From assembly GCF_000246855.1 (NCBI RefSeq), contig NC_016609.1, positions 2,108,001 through 2,172,000 of the forward strand: a stretch of 64,000 nucleotides of DNA, read 5' to 3'. This document shows positions 36,652 through 46,445 of this stretch, piece by piece (the stretch's first letter is position 1; every line of letters starts with the position of its first letter). The translations under genes and the position numbers were made by a program. The DNA comes from Niastella koreensis GR20-10 (GTDB lineage Bacteria > Bacteroidota > Bacteroidia > Chitinophagales > Chitinophagaceae). The notes below the pieces were generated by a model that saw only the letters and a program-made list of their open reading frames with translations, did not search any database and had not been told where the DNA came from.

Positions 36652-37347
36652 CTACTCCTGCACCCTGAAAATAAATCCCACGCCATATACATTCTCAATC
36701 CGGATGCAGTTGGAGTTGTTCAGGTGTTTTCGCAACCGGGAAATAAACACGTCCAGGCTTCGGCCCAGAAAATAATCGTTCTTACCCCAGAGTTGTACCA
36801 GGATGTTTTCCCGGCGCAGGATCTTATTCTCATGTTCAAAAAGATACAGGAGTAGTTCTGCCTCACGGGGCGTGAGGATAATGTCATTGCTGTGTTTGAT
36901 AGACAGCCTGAGGGAATCTTTATTAAACTCTACATCGCCCCGGGTAATAATGGGCCGTTGAGGCGTTTCGGTAGCCGTATAGCGGCGAATGATGTTCTTT
37001 ATCCGAAGCACCAGTTCATCCACATCAAAGGGTTTTGAAATGTAATCGTCCGCGCCAATCTTCAGTCCATACAAACGATCTGCCTTTTCATTACGCGCTG
37101 TGAGAAAAAGAAAGGGAATCTGAATGCCGGCTTCAAAGATCCGGTTGGCCAGTTCAAAGCCATCCATTACGGGCATGGAAACATCAATAATGATCAGTTG
37201 ATAAGAAGAATGAGGCTGTTGCAACTGGTCAAACGCCAGCTTACCATTCTTTGCCCAATCTACCTCAAAGCCAACGATCTCCAGGTACTGTTTAACAACA
37301 TTGCCCAGATCAATTTCATCCTCAACCAATAAAATCTTTGCATTCAT
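36652..37347 (-). CDS. OmpR/PhoB-type response regulator
   Basis: 231 aa. Receiver with Glu9/Asp10, phospho-acceptor Asp55 (IIIDVSMPVMDGFEL) and Lys in YISKPFD; winged-helix DNA-binding domain at about 130-230 (ILTPREAELLLYLFEHENKILRRENIL...SLDVFISRLRKHL). It overlaps the kinase gene by 4 bp (kinase upstream), so they form a coupled pair. Confidence 0.93.
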   Translation of the reverse strand: MNAKILLVEDEIDLGNVVKQYLEIVGFEVDWAKNGKLAFDQLQQPHSSYQLIIIDVSMPVMDGFELANRIFEAGIQIPFLFLTARNEKADRLYGLKIGADDYISKPFDVDELVLRIKNIIRRYTATETPQRPIITRGDVEFNKDSLRLSIKHSNDIILTPREAELLLYLFEHENKILRRENILVQLWGKNDYFLGRSLDVFISRLRKHLNNSNCIRIENVYGVGFIFRVQE

Positions 37348-38795
37348 AGGAGGGTCTTTTGTTCCAATAAGGGTATACTGATTGTAAAGGTGCTGCCTGT
37401 TCCTTCTTCACTCTGGACATCCAGCTTCCATTTGTGCGAGTCTATAGCCTGGTTCACATAGAATAGTCCCAATCCCAGTCCCTTCACCCTGTTGTGAACA
37501 CCGCTGCCACCCCGGTAAAATTTATCAAAAATATGCTTTCTAACTTCTTTGTTGATACCAATGCCATTGTCTGCTATTTCAATGTGCAGATTTTTTTTAT
37601 CGCTGGATGTGGTCACAATGATCTGCTTGGATTGGCTGGTATTGTATTTAACTGCATTGTCAAAAATATTCAGAATTATGGTAGTGAACCAGAAAGGATC
37701 GAGCAAAACAACGTCCCGTGTAGCATTTTTGTTTAAGGTAAGGGTGACCTCTGCTTCAGACTCTGTTGCATTGAGCCGGTAATCCAGCAACAGTTCATCC
37801 AGCAGATGGTGCACAGAGCGGCGCTCCATGTGCAGCGACAATTTGTTCATGGTGGTAATACCCAGCGTTTGGCTGATGAGCGTTTTGAGCCGGTCGGCCT
37901 GCCGCTGTACTACATCAGTAAGTGGGAGGAGGCTGTCTTTGTTAGACAGGATCCTGTCGTTCTGCATAGTCCGGTTGGCCACAATGATGGCGGACAGCGG
38001 CGTATGAAATTCATGCGTGATGCTGTTGATGAAATCTGATTTCATCTCTGACAGTTTCTTTTGCCGGATCCAGTTGCGGAAGGTTACAAAGTTCAGGATG
38101 ACCACGCCGCCTACTGAGAGAAGGGAGAGCAGAAAGGTGGGCATCATGAGCCGGAGAATGGTTTGTTTGCGGTCATACGTGTCCATATACAGGCTGAAGG
38201 AGATGTTATAGCTGTTATCTGTACTGCTGCTGACTGTTACATGCTGGGCCAGGGTATTGGGCTCCAGGTTGTCCAGTGTACCGGCTATGCGGATCCCGGC
38301 CTTTGTTTGGATCTGCGGATCAATCCATTCGTTATGGCCATCCTGGTGGTAGAGCGGCACATACTGGTCCCGCCGGAAAGCTATTTCAATAAACTCAATG
38401 GTAGACGCGAACCGCAGCTTTCTATCCAGGTGGTTTCGCTGCCTGATGGCTTCCATCAGGCTGTCCATATTGTTGGCTTTACGCAGGTCACGGAAAGCGC
38501 TGTCACAAACCTGCTGGCCAAGTTTATTGAACGCCTGTTTGTCCGTTTTATACAGGGCTGCCAGCCGCGGCAGGTTACCCATTACATAATGATCCAGTAT
38601 ATTGGCGCCACCCGGCATGACCTTGTCATTTTTGATGGCCCCCAGGTACTCCTCCTTAATAATGCGTTTTTCTGCAAAGAGATAATGGTTGTTTTTTAAT
38701 TCATAGGTGTTGTACAGAAGAAAGAATTGTACACAGGTCAGTGTAAGAGCACTGGCAATAGCAATGATCCTGTGCAGCGAGGTGGTATACTTCAA
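37344..38795 (-). CDS. Membrane sensor histidine kinase (HisKA/HATPase_c)
   Basis: 483 aa. TM1 (about 8-29), a periplasmic domain of about 185 residues, TM2 (about 215-238), HisKA with His261 in SITHEFHTPLSAI, and HATPase_c with N-box ILNIFDNAVKYN, G1 IADNGIGI, F-box FDKFYRG and G2 VKGLGLGLFYV. It is a complete OmpR-class kinase. It is divergent from the BSP-like peptidase gene with a 113-bp gap, so the pair may regulate that gene. The periplasmic domain is not recognised. Confidence 0.93.
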   Translation of the reverse strand: MKYTTSLHRIIAIASALTLTCVQFFLLYNTYELKNNHYLFAEKRIIKEEYLGAIKNDKVMPGGANILDHYVMGNLPRLAALYKTDKQAFNKLGQQVCDSAFRDLRKANNMDSLMEAIRQRNHLDRKLRFASTIEFIEIAFRRDQYVPLYHQDGHNEWIDPQIQTKAGIRIAGTLDNLEPNTLAQHVTVSSSTDNSYNISFSLYMDTYDRKQTILRLMMPTFLLSLLSVGGVVILNFVTFRNWIRQKKLSEMKSDFINSITHEFHTPLSAIIVANRTMQNDRILSNKDSLLPLTDVVQRQADRLKTLISQTLGITTMNKLSLHMERRSVHHLLDELLLDYRLNATESEAEVTLTLNKNATRDVVLLDPFWFTTIILNIFDNAVKYNTSQSKQIIVTTSSDKKNLHIEIADNGIGINKEVRKHIFDKFYRGGSGVHNRVKGLGLGLFYVNQAIDSHKWKLDVQSEEGTGSTFTISIPLLEQKTLL

Positions 38796-38908
38796 GCAAG
38801 TCTGGTTTTGATTGTAATTTGATTTCTATTAACACTGTGTTTGAAGTCTGTTCACAACATTCCGGCCCGACCATAAATATCTTCACAACTTCATTCAAAA
38901 CTTCAACA

Positions 38909-39625
38909 ATGAACTCAACATTAACAGCGGTAATGATGGCCGGCCTGGCATTGGGCGCCGCAATGCCAGCCCGGGCTTCCGGCCACAGCCTAAGCGGCTG
39001 CGCGTCGCCTGCTGCCGATACCATTACCCGTGAAGGGTATACACTGGTATTCATTAACCGGCAGCCTGATTTTGACACCACTACCCGGCAACGCATGATT
39101 GATGCCTTTTTTACCGTTTACCCTAAAGAAGCCAACCGGTTCAATAGCCACACAGCCAAAAAAGTAGTCTTTACTATCGATCCTGACTATGATGGCGTTG
39201 CAGAAACCGGCAATGATAAGGTGCGTTTTAATCCCAAATGGCTGAAAGCTCATCCGGAAGATATTGATGTGGTCACCCATGAGGCCATGCACATTGTGCA
39301 GGCCTATACACATCCTGTTCCCGGATGGCTTACAGAGGGTATTGCAGATTATGTGCGGTATGTATATGGTGTCAACAACCAGAATGGCAACTGGCGCTTA
39401 CCTGACCTTAAACCCGGCCAAAATTATACCAATGCTTACCGTATTACAGCCCGTTTCCTGGTATGGGTGGAAAAGAATTATCACGGTACTGTTGACAGCC
39501 TGGATAAGGCGGCCCGCGAGGGGAAATATACGTCACAGACCTGGACTACGCTAACCAAAAAAACGGTTGATGAGCTCTGGAAAGATTATTGTCAAAATCC
39601 TCAACTGGAACTCACCTACCGTTAA
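38909..39625 (+). CDS. Plant basic-secretory-protein-like metallopeptidase (BSP family)
   Basis: 238 aa from the ATG at 38909, which starts a signal peptide (MNSTLTAVMMAGLALGAAMPARASG); an in-frame ATG at 38819 would place 30 odd residues before it. The zinc motif HEAMH in VVTHEAMHIVQAY is followed by PGWLTEGIADYVRYVYG and NAYRITARFLVWVE, the conserved core of PF04450 (plant BSP) proteins. A periplasmic or secreted peptidase role is inferred from the family. A 13-bp hairpin follows the stop. Confidence 0.85.
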   Translation: MNSTLTAVMMAGLALGAAMPARASGHSLSGCASPAADTITREGYTLVFINRQPDFDTTTRQRMIDAFFTVYPKEANRFNSHTAKKVVFTIDPDYDGVAETGNDKVRFNPKWLKAHPEDIDVVTHEAMHIVQAYTHPVPGWLTEGIADYVRYVYGVNNQNGNWRLPDLKPGQNYTNAYRITARFLVWVEKNYHGTVDSLDKAAREGKYTSQTWTTLTKKTVDELWKDYCQNPQLELTYR

Positions 39626-39652
39626 TTATAAGACAATTACTACATGATCAGG

Positions 39653-39681
39653 CAAGGGATCCGATTATATCGGGTCCCTTG
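39653..39681. terminator. Hairpin shared by two convergent genes
   Basis: CAAGGGATCCGAT (39653-39665), TAT with flanking base as loop, ATCGGGTCCCTTG (39669-39681); 13-bp stem with one G-T wobble. It overlaps the DUF5007 stop codon and follows the BSP gene, so it could stop transcription from both sides, although no strong T-run is present. Confidence 0.55.
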
Positions 39682-40633
39682 TTACTTTAGGTAAGTGAAT
39701 GGTAACTAAATAAGTGCCACCCTGCCACAAACGGAATGTAAACCGGGGGTTCACACTGTATGTTCTGGTGCCGGCTGGCGTAATACCCGCGTCTATCCTG
39801 GCTATGTTGCTGGGAATCCGATAATAGATAGTATAGCCCTGTGCGCCCTGGATAATAGGGAATGGCGTCAATTCAAAATCACAGATCAGGGCTGTGTCCG
39901 TAACTGTCAGCGGATGAAAACGGGCAAAGGTGCGGAAGCTGCTTCTGTCGCCCCGTTCAATATATTCATTTTTGGATGGCTTAAAGGGTGTGCCGTTTTG
40001 GTCTTCAATCTTCAGGATGACCCGGTAACCATTGGTAGAGATTCGTTCAATTTTCATTTGCGGTGTGCCGATGTCCCCGCTGGTAGTGGTACCATCCTGG
40101 AACCAGGCGCAGGCGGCGCCGTCATTCTCAAAAGGCAGACCATCATACAAGGTGAACCGGCCAACATCCTTATAGATCCTGCTGCCTGATTCATTGGTAG
40201 CCTTAACATCATAGGTGTAGGTATTTAATGGCACACTATCGGTAGTACTGTAAAATGTAAAGGCGCCGGTGTGTACGTTGAAATCAAAACAGGGTTCATT
40301 AACCAGTTTTCTAACGGAATTCAGCAGATCGATGGTGCTGTCTTTAGCGGGATCAAACTGGCTGATGAATACATACCGCTGGTGATTGGCATAGATGGCA
40401 TCTGCATGTTTGCCGGTGGCGGAATCCCGAACGTCCAGCAGTTCATAGGTCACCGGAGCGCTGGACCCATCTGCATCTACCGGGTTGGTCTCAGTTACAA
40501 TGCCCCTGGCTATCTGAATGGGATTGTCGGTATACCTGATCTGCTTGCTTAAATAGCCACGTGTGACTTTCTGGCAGGAGTTGGTGAGCAGGCCTGCCAA
40601 AAAAACTAATCCTATATATTTAGGGAACTTCAT
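39665..40633 (-). CDS. DUF5007-like lipoprotein of the SusCD operon
   Basis: 322 aa. Type II signal peptide with lipobox TNSC (Cys20). The mature protein is beta-rich, with Ig/PKD-like stretches (YTYDVKATNESGSRIYKDVG; YRVILKIEDQNGTPF), consistent with DUF5007, a family that accompanies SusC/SusD and fasciclin proteins. It is the last gene of the operon, 23 bp after the fasciclin gene. It is probably an outer-membrane surface glycan-binding or accessory lipoprotein. Family naming is from memory of the layout, so moderate certainty. Confidence 0.6.
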   Translation of the reverse strand: MKFPKYIGLVFLAGLLTNSCQKVTRGYLSKQIRYTDNPIQIARGIVTETNPVDADGSSAPVTYELLDVRDSATGKHADAIYANHQRYVFISQFDPAKDSTIDLLNSVRKLVNEPCFDFNVHTGAFTFYSTTDSVPLNTYTYDVKATNESGSRIYKDVGRFTLYDGLPFENDGAACAWFQDGTTTSGDIGTPQMKIERISTNGYRVILKIEDQNGTPFKPSKNEYIERGDRSSFRTFARFHPLTVTDTALICDFELTPFPIIQGAQGYTIYYRIPSNIARIDAGITPAGTRTYSVNPRFTFRLWQGGTYLVTIHLPKVTRDPI

Positions 40634-40656
40634 GATTGATTGTGTTTGATTACAGA

Positions 40657-41349
40657 TTAGTGGTTGTTATCATAAAAGTTGAACGTATGTGAATTGGCCA
40701 GCACGTGCAGCACCCCTGTGGTGGTAATAATACCGGTGGTTTGGCAAAGGTTTCCCAGCCGCTGCTCATCCACCACGGATGGCAGTTGGGTAGAATCTGC
40801 TGGTACCGGATGACCGGGTAATGCAATGATCTTGGTGAAATAAATGTATTGCGGTTCTGTAGTGAATACATTCTGATTGGTGTAATCCGTAGTGGGGATC
40901 AGCTGCATTAACCTGTATTCACCATTACGCGATGGCCGCCATAAACCATTCCTGGTAATATTATCCCGGGTGAACCGGTCTGTAAACATATAGCTGCGCA
41001 GGGAGTCTTTCAGGGCCGGCAGGTTCAGTGAATCAAACGTATAGGGCATGTTCTCATTATTCCTTATAATACGCAGGTCGTCTCCTTTGGCATTAACATA
41101 GTTGCGGATGGAATAATTGCTAAAGGCAAAGAAGGTGCCCGCCTGGTTGAGCTCATCCTTCAAACCCGCTTTGTCGATCATCATCACCAGCGTATCAAAC
41201 AAATGGTTGGTCTTAAGATAGTCATAGGTGGTCATGTTCACCTGCGCCGTAAAGGTGCTGCCACCAATGGTATAGGATTTTTTGCAGGCAACGGTGGCCA
41301 GTAACATAAGAGCCGACACCGCTGTTAATATTTTTATCTTCCGTGTCAT
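40657..41349 (-). CDS. Fasciclin-domain lipoprotein
   Basis: 230 aa. Lipobox TVACKK (Cys about 22). The fasciclin fold is suggested by MTTYDYLKTNHLFDTLVMMIDKAGLKDELNQAGTFFAFSNYSI (FAS1 H1 region TxFAPxN-like) and the C-terminal TTGVLHVLANSHTF, matching FAS1 NGVIHVID. FAS1 domains mediate adhesion or protein-protein contacts. The gene sits 17 bp after SusD and 23 bp before the DUF5007 gene, so it is part of the same operon. Confidence 0.78.
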   Translation of the reverse strand: MTRKIKILTAVSALMLLATVACKKSYTIGGSTFTAQVNMTTYDYLKTNHLFDTLVMMIDKAGLKDELNQAGTFFAFSNYSIRNYVNAKGDDLRIIRNNENMPYTFDSLNLPALKDSLRSYMFTDRFTRDNITRNGLWRPSRNGEYRLMQLIPTTDYTNQNVFTTEPQYIYFTKIIALPGHPVPADSTQLPSVVDEQRLGNLCQTTGIITTTGVLHVLANSHTFNFYDNNH

Positions 41350-41366
41350 ACTAATCAGTTTTTTGG

Positions 41367-42836
41367 TTAAAGCTTGCCTTGCCAGTATTTGGTTTGCACC
41401 AGGGTAAAGTCATCCTTGAACATGGACGGATCTATGGGCCATACCCAGCCGCCATTGTGATATTGATCGGGGCTGAAATTCTCATTGTAGTCAAGCAGCA
41501 GCCCTGTGCGGATGAGATCATAATAGGCCTGGCCTTCAAAGAACAGCTCCCGCAATCTTTCTTCCAGTATTTCCCTGCCCATATCTGTACCACCGGCGCC
41601 TGTATAGTCTGCAATGCCTGCCCGTTCTTTAACGGCGTTTAACAAGGGAAGTGCGTCTGCGTCCCGGCCCAGTTTATTAAGCGCTTCTGCCCGCAGCAAC
41701 ATAATATCCGGCAGCCTGAAAATATTCAGGTTATTAGACAGCCGCGGATCACTTTGAACGGAGCCGTCGGCATAGTAAACATTTGCGTATTTAATGGTCT
41801 GCCCCTGGTTGCTGGTATAGGCCTGGTAAAAGAATTTGGCATAACGGATGTCGGCAGTATCAGTATAAAGGTTCACTACATAATCATGATTGATGGGCCA
41901 GTTCAGGTTACCCTGGCTGGCAATAAAGGGCCTGGCCAGGGTAGGAAAATAACCGCCCGCATTATTGGCCGTAGCAATGCCTTCATTTTGACCATAGTTA
42001 ACATTGATCTCAAAAATGCCTTCCCGTGATTTGCCAATAAATACCTGTGCATAGTGGGCAGAGTCCTCCAACTGGTAACCACCCTGTCTGATAAGCGTAT
42101 CGGCTGTTTTTTCACAGGCGCTGTAGTCGTGCTTCCATGCCTCAATGTGTGCTCTGAGCGCCAGCACGCTGCCTTTGTTGGCGCGCACTGCAGTTTGACT
42201 CAGATCTGCATAGCCAAACACCAGGTTGCTTTCTGCCGTCTGGCAATCTGCCAGGCATTGCGCCCATACGGCGGTTGCCGGTGAGCGGGGAATAGTTTGC
42301 GCCTGGCTAACATCCAGGTCGGGCGCCAGCTTCAGCGGTACATCTCCCCAGATGCGGCTCATATAGAAATAAACATAAGCACGGATAAAATAAGCCTCGC
42401 CAATGATCTGGTTCTTAAGATCCGGATTGGTAAACGCTGAAGCGGGGATCTCCGGCACCTTGGCTATGATGAGGTTAACCTGCTGCAGCACCTGGTAATA
42501 ATTCTGCCAGTTCCATTCCCAGGGTCCCACGTTCAATCCAATGAACTGACCATTGCAAATGGGTTGATTAAAGGCATCCAGGCCGCCGTTAACACTGTAC
42601 TCGCCGGAAGGCAGATCTCCATATACATGCCAGGAATAGTTGTTCAGCAATACACTCCTCAGCAGGGCATAGGCGCCTGCAATGGCTGTATTGGCATCCT
42701 GACCGGTTTTAAAATAAGCATCTGTAAAGGTAGAGTTGTGTGGTTGCAGGTCAAGGATCTTTTTACAGGAGCTGCTGCCAAGCAGCACCAGTAAAAACAC
42801 CGCAACCAGTTTTCTGTTTATATAAGCGTTTTGCAT
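41367..42836 (-). CDS. SusD/RagB-family outer-membrane lipoprotein
   Basis: 489 aa from the ATG at 42836 (MQNAYINRKLVAVFLLVLLGSSSCKK; lipobox Cys about 24). An in-frame ATG at 42866 overlaps the SusC stop (ATGA) and may be used for coupling. The N-terminal SusD-like region LDLQPHNSTFTDAYFKTGQDANTAIAGAYALL, TPR-like helices and the C-terminal RagB block LPDIMLLRAEALNKLGRDADALPLLNAVKERAG...EILEERLRELFFEGQAYYDLIRTG are clear. It forms the lid of the SusC transporter and binds substrate at the surface. Confidence 0.95.
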   Translation of the reverse strand: MQNAYINRKLVAVFLLVLLGSSSCKKILDLQPHNSTFTDAYFKTGQDANTAIAGAYALLRSVLLNNYSWHVYGDLPSGEYSVNGGLDAFNQPICNGQFIGLNVGPWEWNWQNYYQVLQQVNLIIAKVPEIPASAFTNPDLKNQIIGEAYFIRAYVYFYMSRIWGDVPLKLAPDLDVSQAQTIPRSPATAVWAQCLADCQTAESNLVFGYADLSQTAVRANKGSVLALRAHIEAWKHDYSACEKTADTLIRQGGYQLEDSAHYAQVFIGKSREGIFEINVNYGQNEGIATANNAGGYFPTLARPFIASQGNLNWPINHDYVVNLYTDTADIRYAKFFYQAYTSNQGQTIKYANVYYADGSVQSDPRLSNNLNIFRLPDIMLLRAEALNKLGRDADALPLLNAVKERAGIADYTGAGGTDMGREILEERLRELFFEGQAYYDLIRTGLLLDYNENFSPDQYHNGGWVWPIDPSMFKDDFTLVQTKYWQGKL

Positions 42837-42862
42837 GTTGATGACTTTGAAGTGACGGATGA

Positions 42863-45800
42863 TCATAAGCTCATATCAAGACCTACAGTGAATTTCTTTG
42901 GAATGGGATAACCACTTCCGTTATAGATGCCAAAAGGATCTACCTGTTCAGCATCCGGCGCCAGCGCCTTCTGGAAAATATGCAGGTTGTCTACCATGGC
43001 ATATACCCTCAGCCTGCCCAGGTGCAAACGCTGCAACACTGCAGGGTTGAACACATAGGACAGGGTCATGGTCTTAATGCGCATATAATCCCCATTCTCC
43101 ACCCATTGGGAGCTCACTGCGGCATACTTGTAACGGGTACCCAGGAAGGAGCTGAGTGAAGGGTAGGTAGCATTATCCCCCGGGTTCCGCCAGTAGTTAA
43201 TACCACTCAGGTCAGGCAAGGCATTGTTGGCAATGGCATGCAAAGGATTGGGATTGCCATCATCCGTAGGCACCAGACCCGAAAGCCTGCCCGCCAGGTA
43301 GTCGTTATAGATCTGCCTGCCAAGCGTATAGGTACAGAATACGGTGAGGCTGATATTCTTATAGCTGAACGTGTTATTAAAGCCGCCTGTGAATTTTGGA
43401 TTGGGATTGCCTGCCGGTGCATAGTCGGTATTATCCAATACCCCATCTCCATTCTGGTCTTTCCAGATAGGATCTCCGCCTCTGAAAGGATAGCCGTAAA
43501 AATTGAGCACGGCGCCTGTGAGCGGGTTAAAGGGTACATCCTTGTCGGTTTTATAAACACCCGTTGCCTGGAACAGGAAGTATTCATTGATGGGATGGCC
43601 TTGCCTGAGCAGGTAACTGGTGGCGCCCTGATTAACAACAATATCCCTGCCGCCATTGGGAAGGGACGTGACCATATTCTTATTGTAGGCAAAGTTAAAA
43701 TCAGTTGACCACTGGAATTTATTGGCTGGTTTGAACCAGTGTGCAGATAACTGGGTTTCTATACCTGAGTTGCGTGTACCAATGGCATTGGTGGTAATAG
43801 TTGAGAACCCGGTAGTAACAGGCAACACCAGCGAAAAGATACCCTGTTTGGTATTGCGTACATACAGATCCGTAACCAGGTTGAACCGGCCGTTCAGGAT
43901 ATTGATGTCAATACCCAGGTTGGCTTCCTGTGAATGTTCCCAGGTAAGGTTCTTGTTGGCCAGACCGGCTGAAAAGTTGGGTGAAATAGCCGGTACGCCA
44001 TTATAGGTAAAAGAAATGTTCTGGCTGTTAGCAGGATTGTTACTGCCCGCAAAACTACCTGCGCCAATAGTGTAAGTATTATAGGACAAATAGTTGTTGC
44101 CATCATCTGGTTGACGGCCCGTAACGCCAAAGCTGCCCCTGATCTTCAACATACTGAGCCAGCCCGAAAAGCGATCCATGAAAGGCTCTTCACTGACAAT
44201 CCAGCCTGCAGACACAGACGGGAAATAACCTACCCGGTTGTTGCTGCCGAATTTAGATGAGGCATCCGCATTGAATACACCGGAGAAAAGATAGCGGCCT
44301 TTAAAATCATAGTTCAATCGGAAAAAGCCTGACTGGATGCCACTTTCAATCAGATCGGAAAAGCCGGATGATTGATTTTTATTCAGGATATTAACTACGG
44401 ATACCTGGTCGTTGGGAATACCATCTGCCTCAACATCTGTTGAGCGGTATTGATGGAACTCCGTATTCTGACCCAGCAGGAAGTTCAAATGGTGGTTATT
44501 AGCAATGGCTGTGGTATAGATCAGGGTGTTGCTCATCAGGTAATTGGCTGAATTGTCGGCAAAGCTCACCGCATAGCCCACCCCACTTTGCCTGTATTTG
44601 CCTGGTGAATAAGTATCCCGCCGGCTGTTGGCCGTTTGAAACGAGATCACTGTATTGAAGGCTAATTTATTGGAGATCTTCCAGTCAATGCTGGGGCTGA
44701 TGGTAAGACTGTTATTGGTGTTGGCATCTGTTTGGTTACTGGCATTACCAAAGATAAAATCCCGGCTGGTAGGGCTCAGGTACAAGGTAGAAGCCGGCAG
44801 CCTGCTGGATGCATAGTAACCGCCATTGAAAGCACCATAACCGCCGGTAATGTCATTCAGCGAACGGGGGCGGTTAAGATGGCTGAAGCGGATCTGTGTG
44901 TTAACAGTCAGTTTGGATGACAGCTTTACACTTGTATTGCTGTTAAAACTATAGCGCTGCAGCCCGGATTTTTTAATAATGCCTTTTTCATTATAGTAGT
45001 TCAGGCCGTAACGGTAATTGACATTATCGCTGCCGCCGCTTACTGACAAGTCTACATTATCTACCACCCCGGTCTGGAACATGCCCCCACGGTAATCATT
45101 GGCATTGTTAAAAGCCGGGTTCAAGGTATCTGTGAGGATCATGGGCAGATCCGTTAAACTGTTATAAGGACCATAATGATTGATCAGGTCCATCTTGGCC
45201 CGGGTTTCTTCTGCCCCAATGTATACTTTGTCCAATGTCGGTCTTTCAGTAATGCCGTGGTACGTGCTGAAGTTGATGCGCAGCCTGCCTGGTGTACCTT
45301 TTTTGGTTTTGATGATGATAACACCACCGGCGCCGCGGGATCCATAAATGGCGGAGGCCGAAGCGTCTTTCAGGATATCAATAGATTCAATATCGCTAAC
45401 AGGAATGCCTGCCAGTACATCTGTATTGGTACCATTGCCATAATTAATGGCGGCAATGTCATCCGTAGCCTGGGGAACGCCGTCAATAACATACAGCGGA
45501 CCACTTACAGCTCTGGCCAGACTGGCCTTACCTGCGGCAGTGGTGGGATCATTGTTAACGGACCTGCTAACAGACGTATTACCTCTCACCACCACCGTAC
45601 TGCGAACGCCAGGCTCACCGGAGAAGTTCTGGACGTTGACACCTGCCACCCGTCCCTGCAACAAGCCGTCCAGGGTAGGGGATGGTACATCTGCAATGGT
45701 CTTTGGATCAAGGGATGTAACAGCGGCGCTGACATTGCGCCGGGCAAGAGTCTGGTACCCGATGACCACTACATCTTTCATGTTTTTGGGGTCCTGCTTT

Positions 45801-46138
45801 AACGTAATGATCAGGTTGCTGATGGTCCCTGTAACTTTGTAATCTTTGGGAAGATAACCTACGGACCTGAAGGTAAGTGTGGCGCCCGGTGCTGCGTGGA
45901 TGAGAAATTTACCATCCTCATTGGATAGATCGCCTTGTTTGGTGCCGGCTATTTCAATGGTAACAGCGCCTAAAGGCTTGCCATCACCACCGTCTTTAAT
46001 AACACCGGAAACAATAACGTTGTTTGCCGCGGGCGCTACCTGGGAAAGGGCATGCTGTATCCCAAAAAACAATAATAATTGGACAGACAGAATAACCTTA
46101 TAACAGGCAATTCTGCCTCCCCCTGTTAATTTAGTCAT
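42863..46138 (-). CDS. SusC/RagA-family TonB-linked outer-membrane transporter
   Basis: 1091 aa. Signal peptide (to about residue 33, HALSQ), carboxypeptidase-regulatory-like domain (about 40-115), TonB box-like VVVIGYQTLARRNVSAAV, plug domain with LLQGRVAGVNVQNFSGEPG, GPLYVIDGVPQ and IDILKDASASAIYGSRGAGGVIIIKTKKG, then a 22-strand barrel. All are SusC hallmarks. It begins the SusC-SusD-fasciclin-DUF5007 operon. Substrate is unknown: no glycoside hydrolase lies inside the operon, and the nearest is the GH74-like gene at 47728 on the other strand. The upstream region has two CCCAA..TTGGG palindromes. Confidence 0.96.
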   Translation of the reverse strand: MTKLTGGGRIACYKVILSVQLLLFFGIQHALSQVAPAANNVIVSGVIKDGGDGKPLGAVTIEIAGTKQGDLSNEDGKFLIHAAPGATLTFRSVGYLPKDYKVTGTISNLIITLKQDPKNMKDVVVIGYQTLARRNVSAAVTSLDPKTIADVPSPTLDGLLQGRVAGVNVQNFSGEPGVRSTVVVRGNTSVSRSVNNDPTTAAGKASLARAVSGPLYVIDGVPQATDDIAAINYGNGTNTDVLAGIPVSDIESIDILKDASASAIYGSRGAGGVIIIKTKKGTPGRLRINFSTYHGITERPTLDKVYIGAEETRAKMDLINHYGPYNSLTDLPMILTDTLNPAFNNANDYRGGMFQTGVVDNVDLSVSGGSDNVNYRYGLNYYNEKGIIKKSGLQRYSFNSNTSVKLSSKLTVNTQIRFSHLNRPRSLNDITGGYGAFNGGYYASSRLPASTLYLSPTSRDFIFGNASNQTDANTNNSLTISPSIDWKISNKLAFNTVISFQTANSRRDTYSPGKYRQSGVGYAVSFADNSANYLMSNTLIYTTAIANNHHLNFLLGQNTEFHQYRSTDVEADGIPNDQVSVVNILNKNQSSGFSDLIESGIQSGFFRLNYDFKGRYLFSGVFNADASSKFGSNNRVGYFPSVSAGWIVSEEPFMDRFSGWLSMLKIRGSFGVTGRQPDDGNNYLSYNTYTIGAGSFAGSNNPANSQNISFTYNGVPAISPNFSAGLANKNLTWEHSQEANLGIDINILNGRFNLVTDLYVRNTKQGIFSLVLPVTTGFSTITTNAIGTRNSGIETQLSAHWFKPANKFQWSTDFNFAYNKNMVTSLPNGGRDIVVNQGATSYLLRQGHPINEYFLFQATGVYKTDKDVPFNPLTGAVLNFYGYPFRGGDPIWKDQNGDGVLDNTDYAPAGNPNPKFTGGFNNTFSYKNISLTVFCTYTLGRQIYNDYLAGRLSGLVPTDDGNPNPLHAIANNALPDLSGINYWRNPGDNATYPSLSSFLGTRYKYAAVSSQWVENGDYMRIKTMTLSYVFNPAVLQRLHLGRLRVYAMVDNLHIFQKALAPDAEQVDPFGIYNGSGYPIPKKFTVGLDMSL

Positions 46139-46445
46139 GGCAGTAGTTTTGGTTGAATCTTATAGCTAACTAAATTAACCGGTTGCCGTTTGCAAACTTG
46201 TCAACGAAGATCAAATGGATTGTTAACAGAAATTAAACAGAAGAAATTGGGAGACGTTAAGTATTAAAAATAAAAATAAATACAATTCGAAAAATCAATT
46301 GCTAAAAAATATTTGCAAATACCTTTAATACCCCAACTTAAGTTGGGAAATATAATAACCCGGGAAAGGTCGGAGCGCTATTTTACCTTAGTTTTTTCCC
46401 AATTGGGCTAATATAGGCGCATGAGATATTTTGTAATTTAACCGA
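46139..46445. promoter_or_regulatory. Divergent SusC/ThuA control region with two CCCAA..TTGGG palindromes
   Basis: This 307-bp gap has no gene. CCCAACTTAAGTTGGG (46332-46347) is a perfect 16-bp palindrome, and CCCAATTGGG (46398-46407) is a perfect 10-bp palindrome with the same CCCAA/TTGGG half-sites. They lie 66 bp apart (start to start), nearer the ThuA start than the SusC start. They look like operators of one regulator. An AT-rich stretch (46255-46320) sits on the SusC side. Confidence 0.55.

Noticed and set aside
45176-45802. Plus-strand 208-codon frame inside SusC
   Set aside because: Lies fully within the plug-domain coding region of SusC on the other strand; codon pattern and motifs support SusC only.
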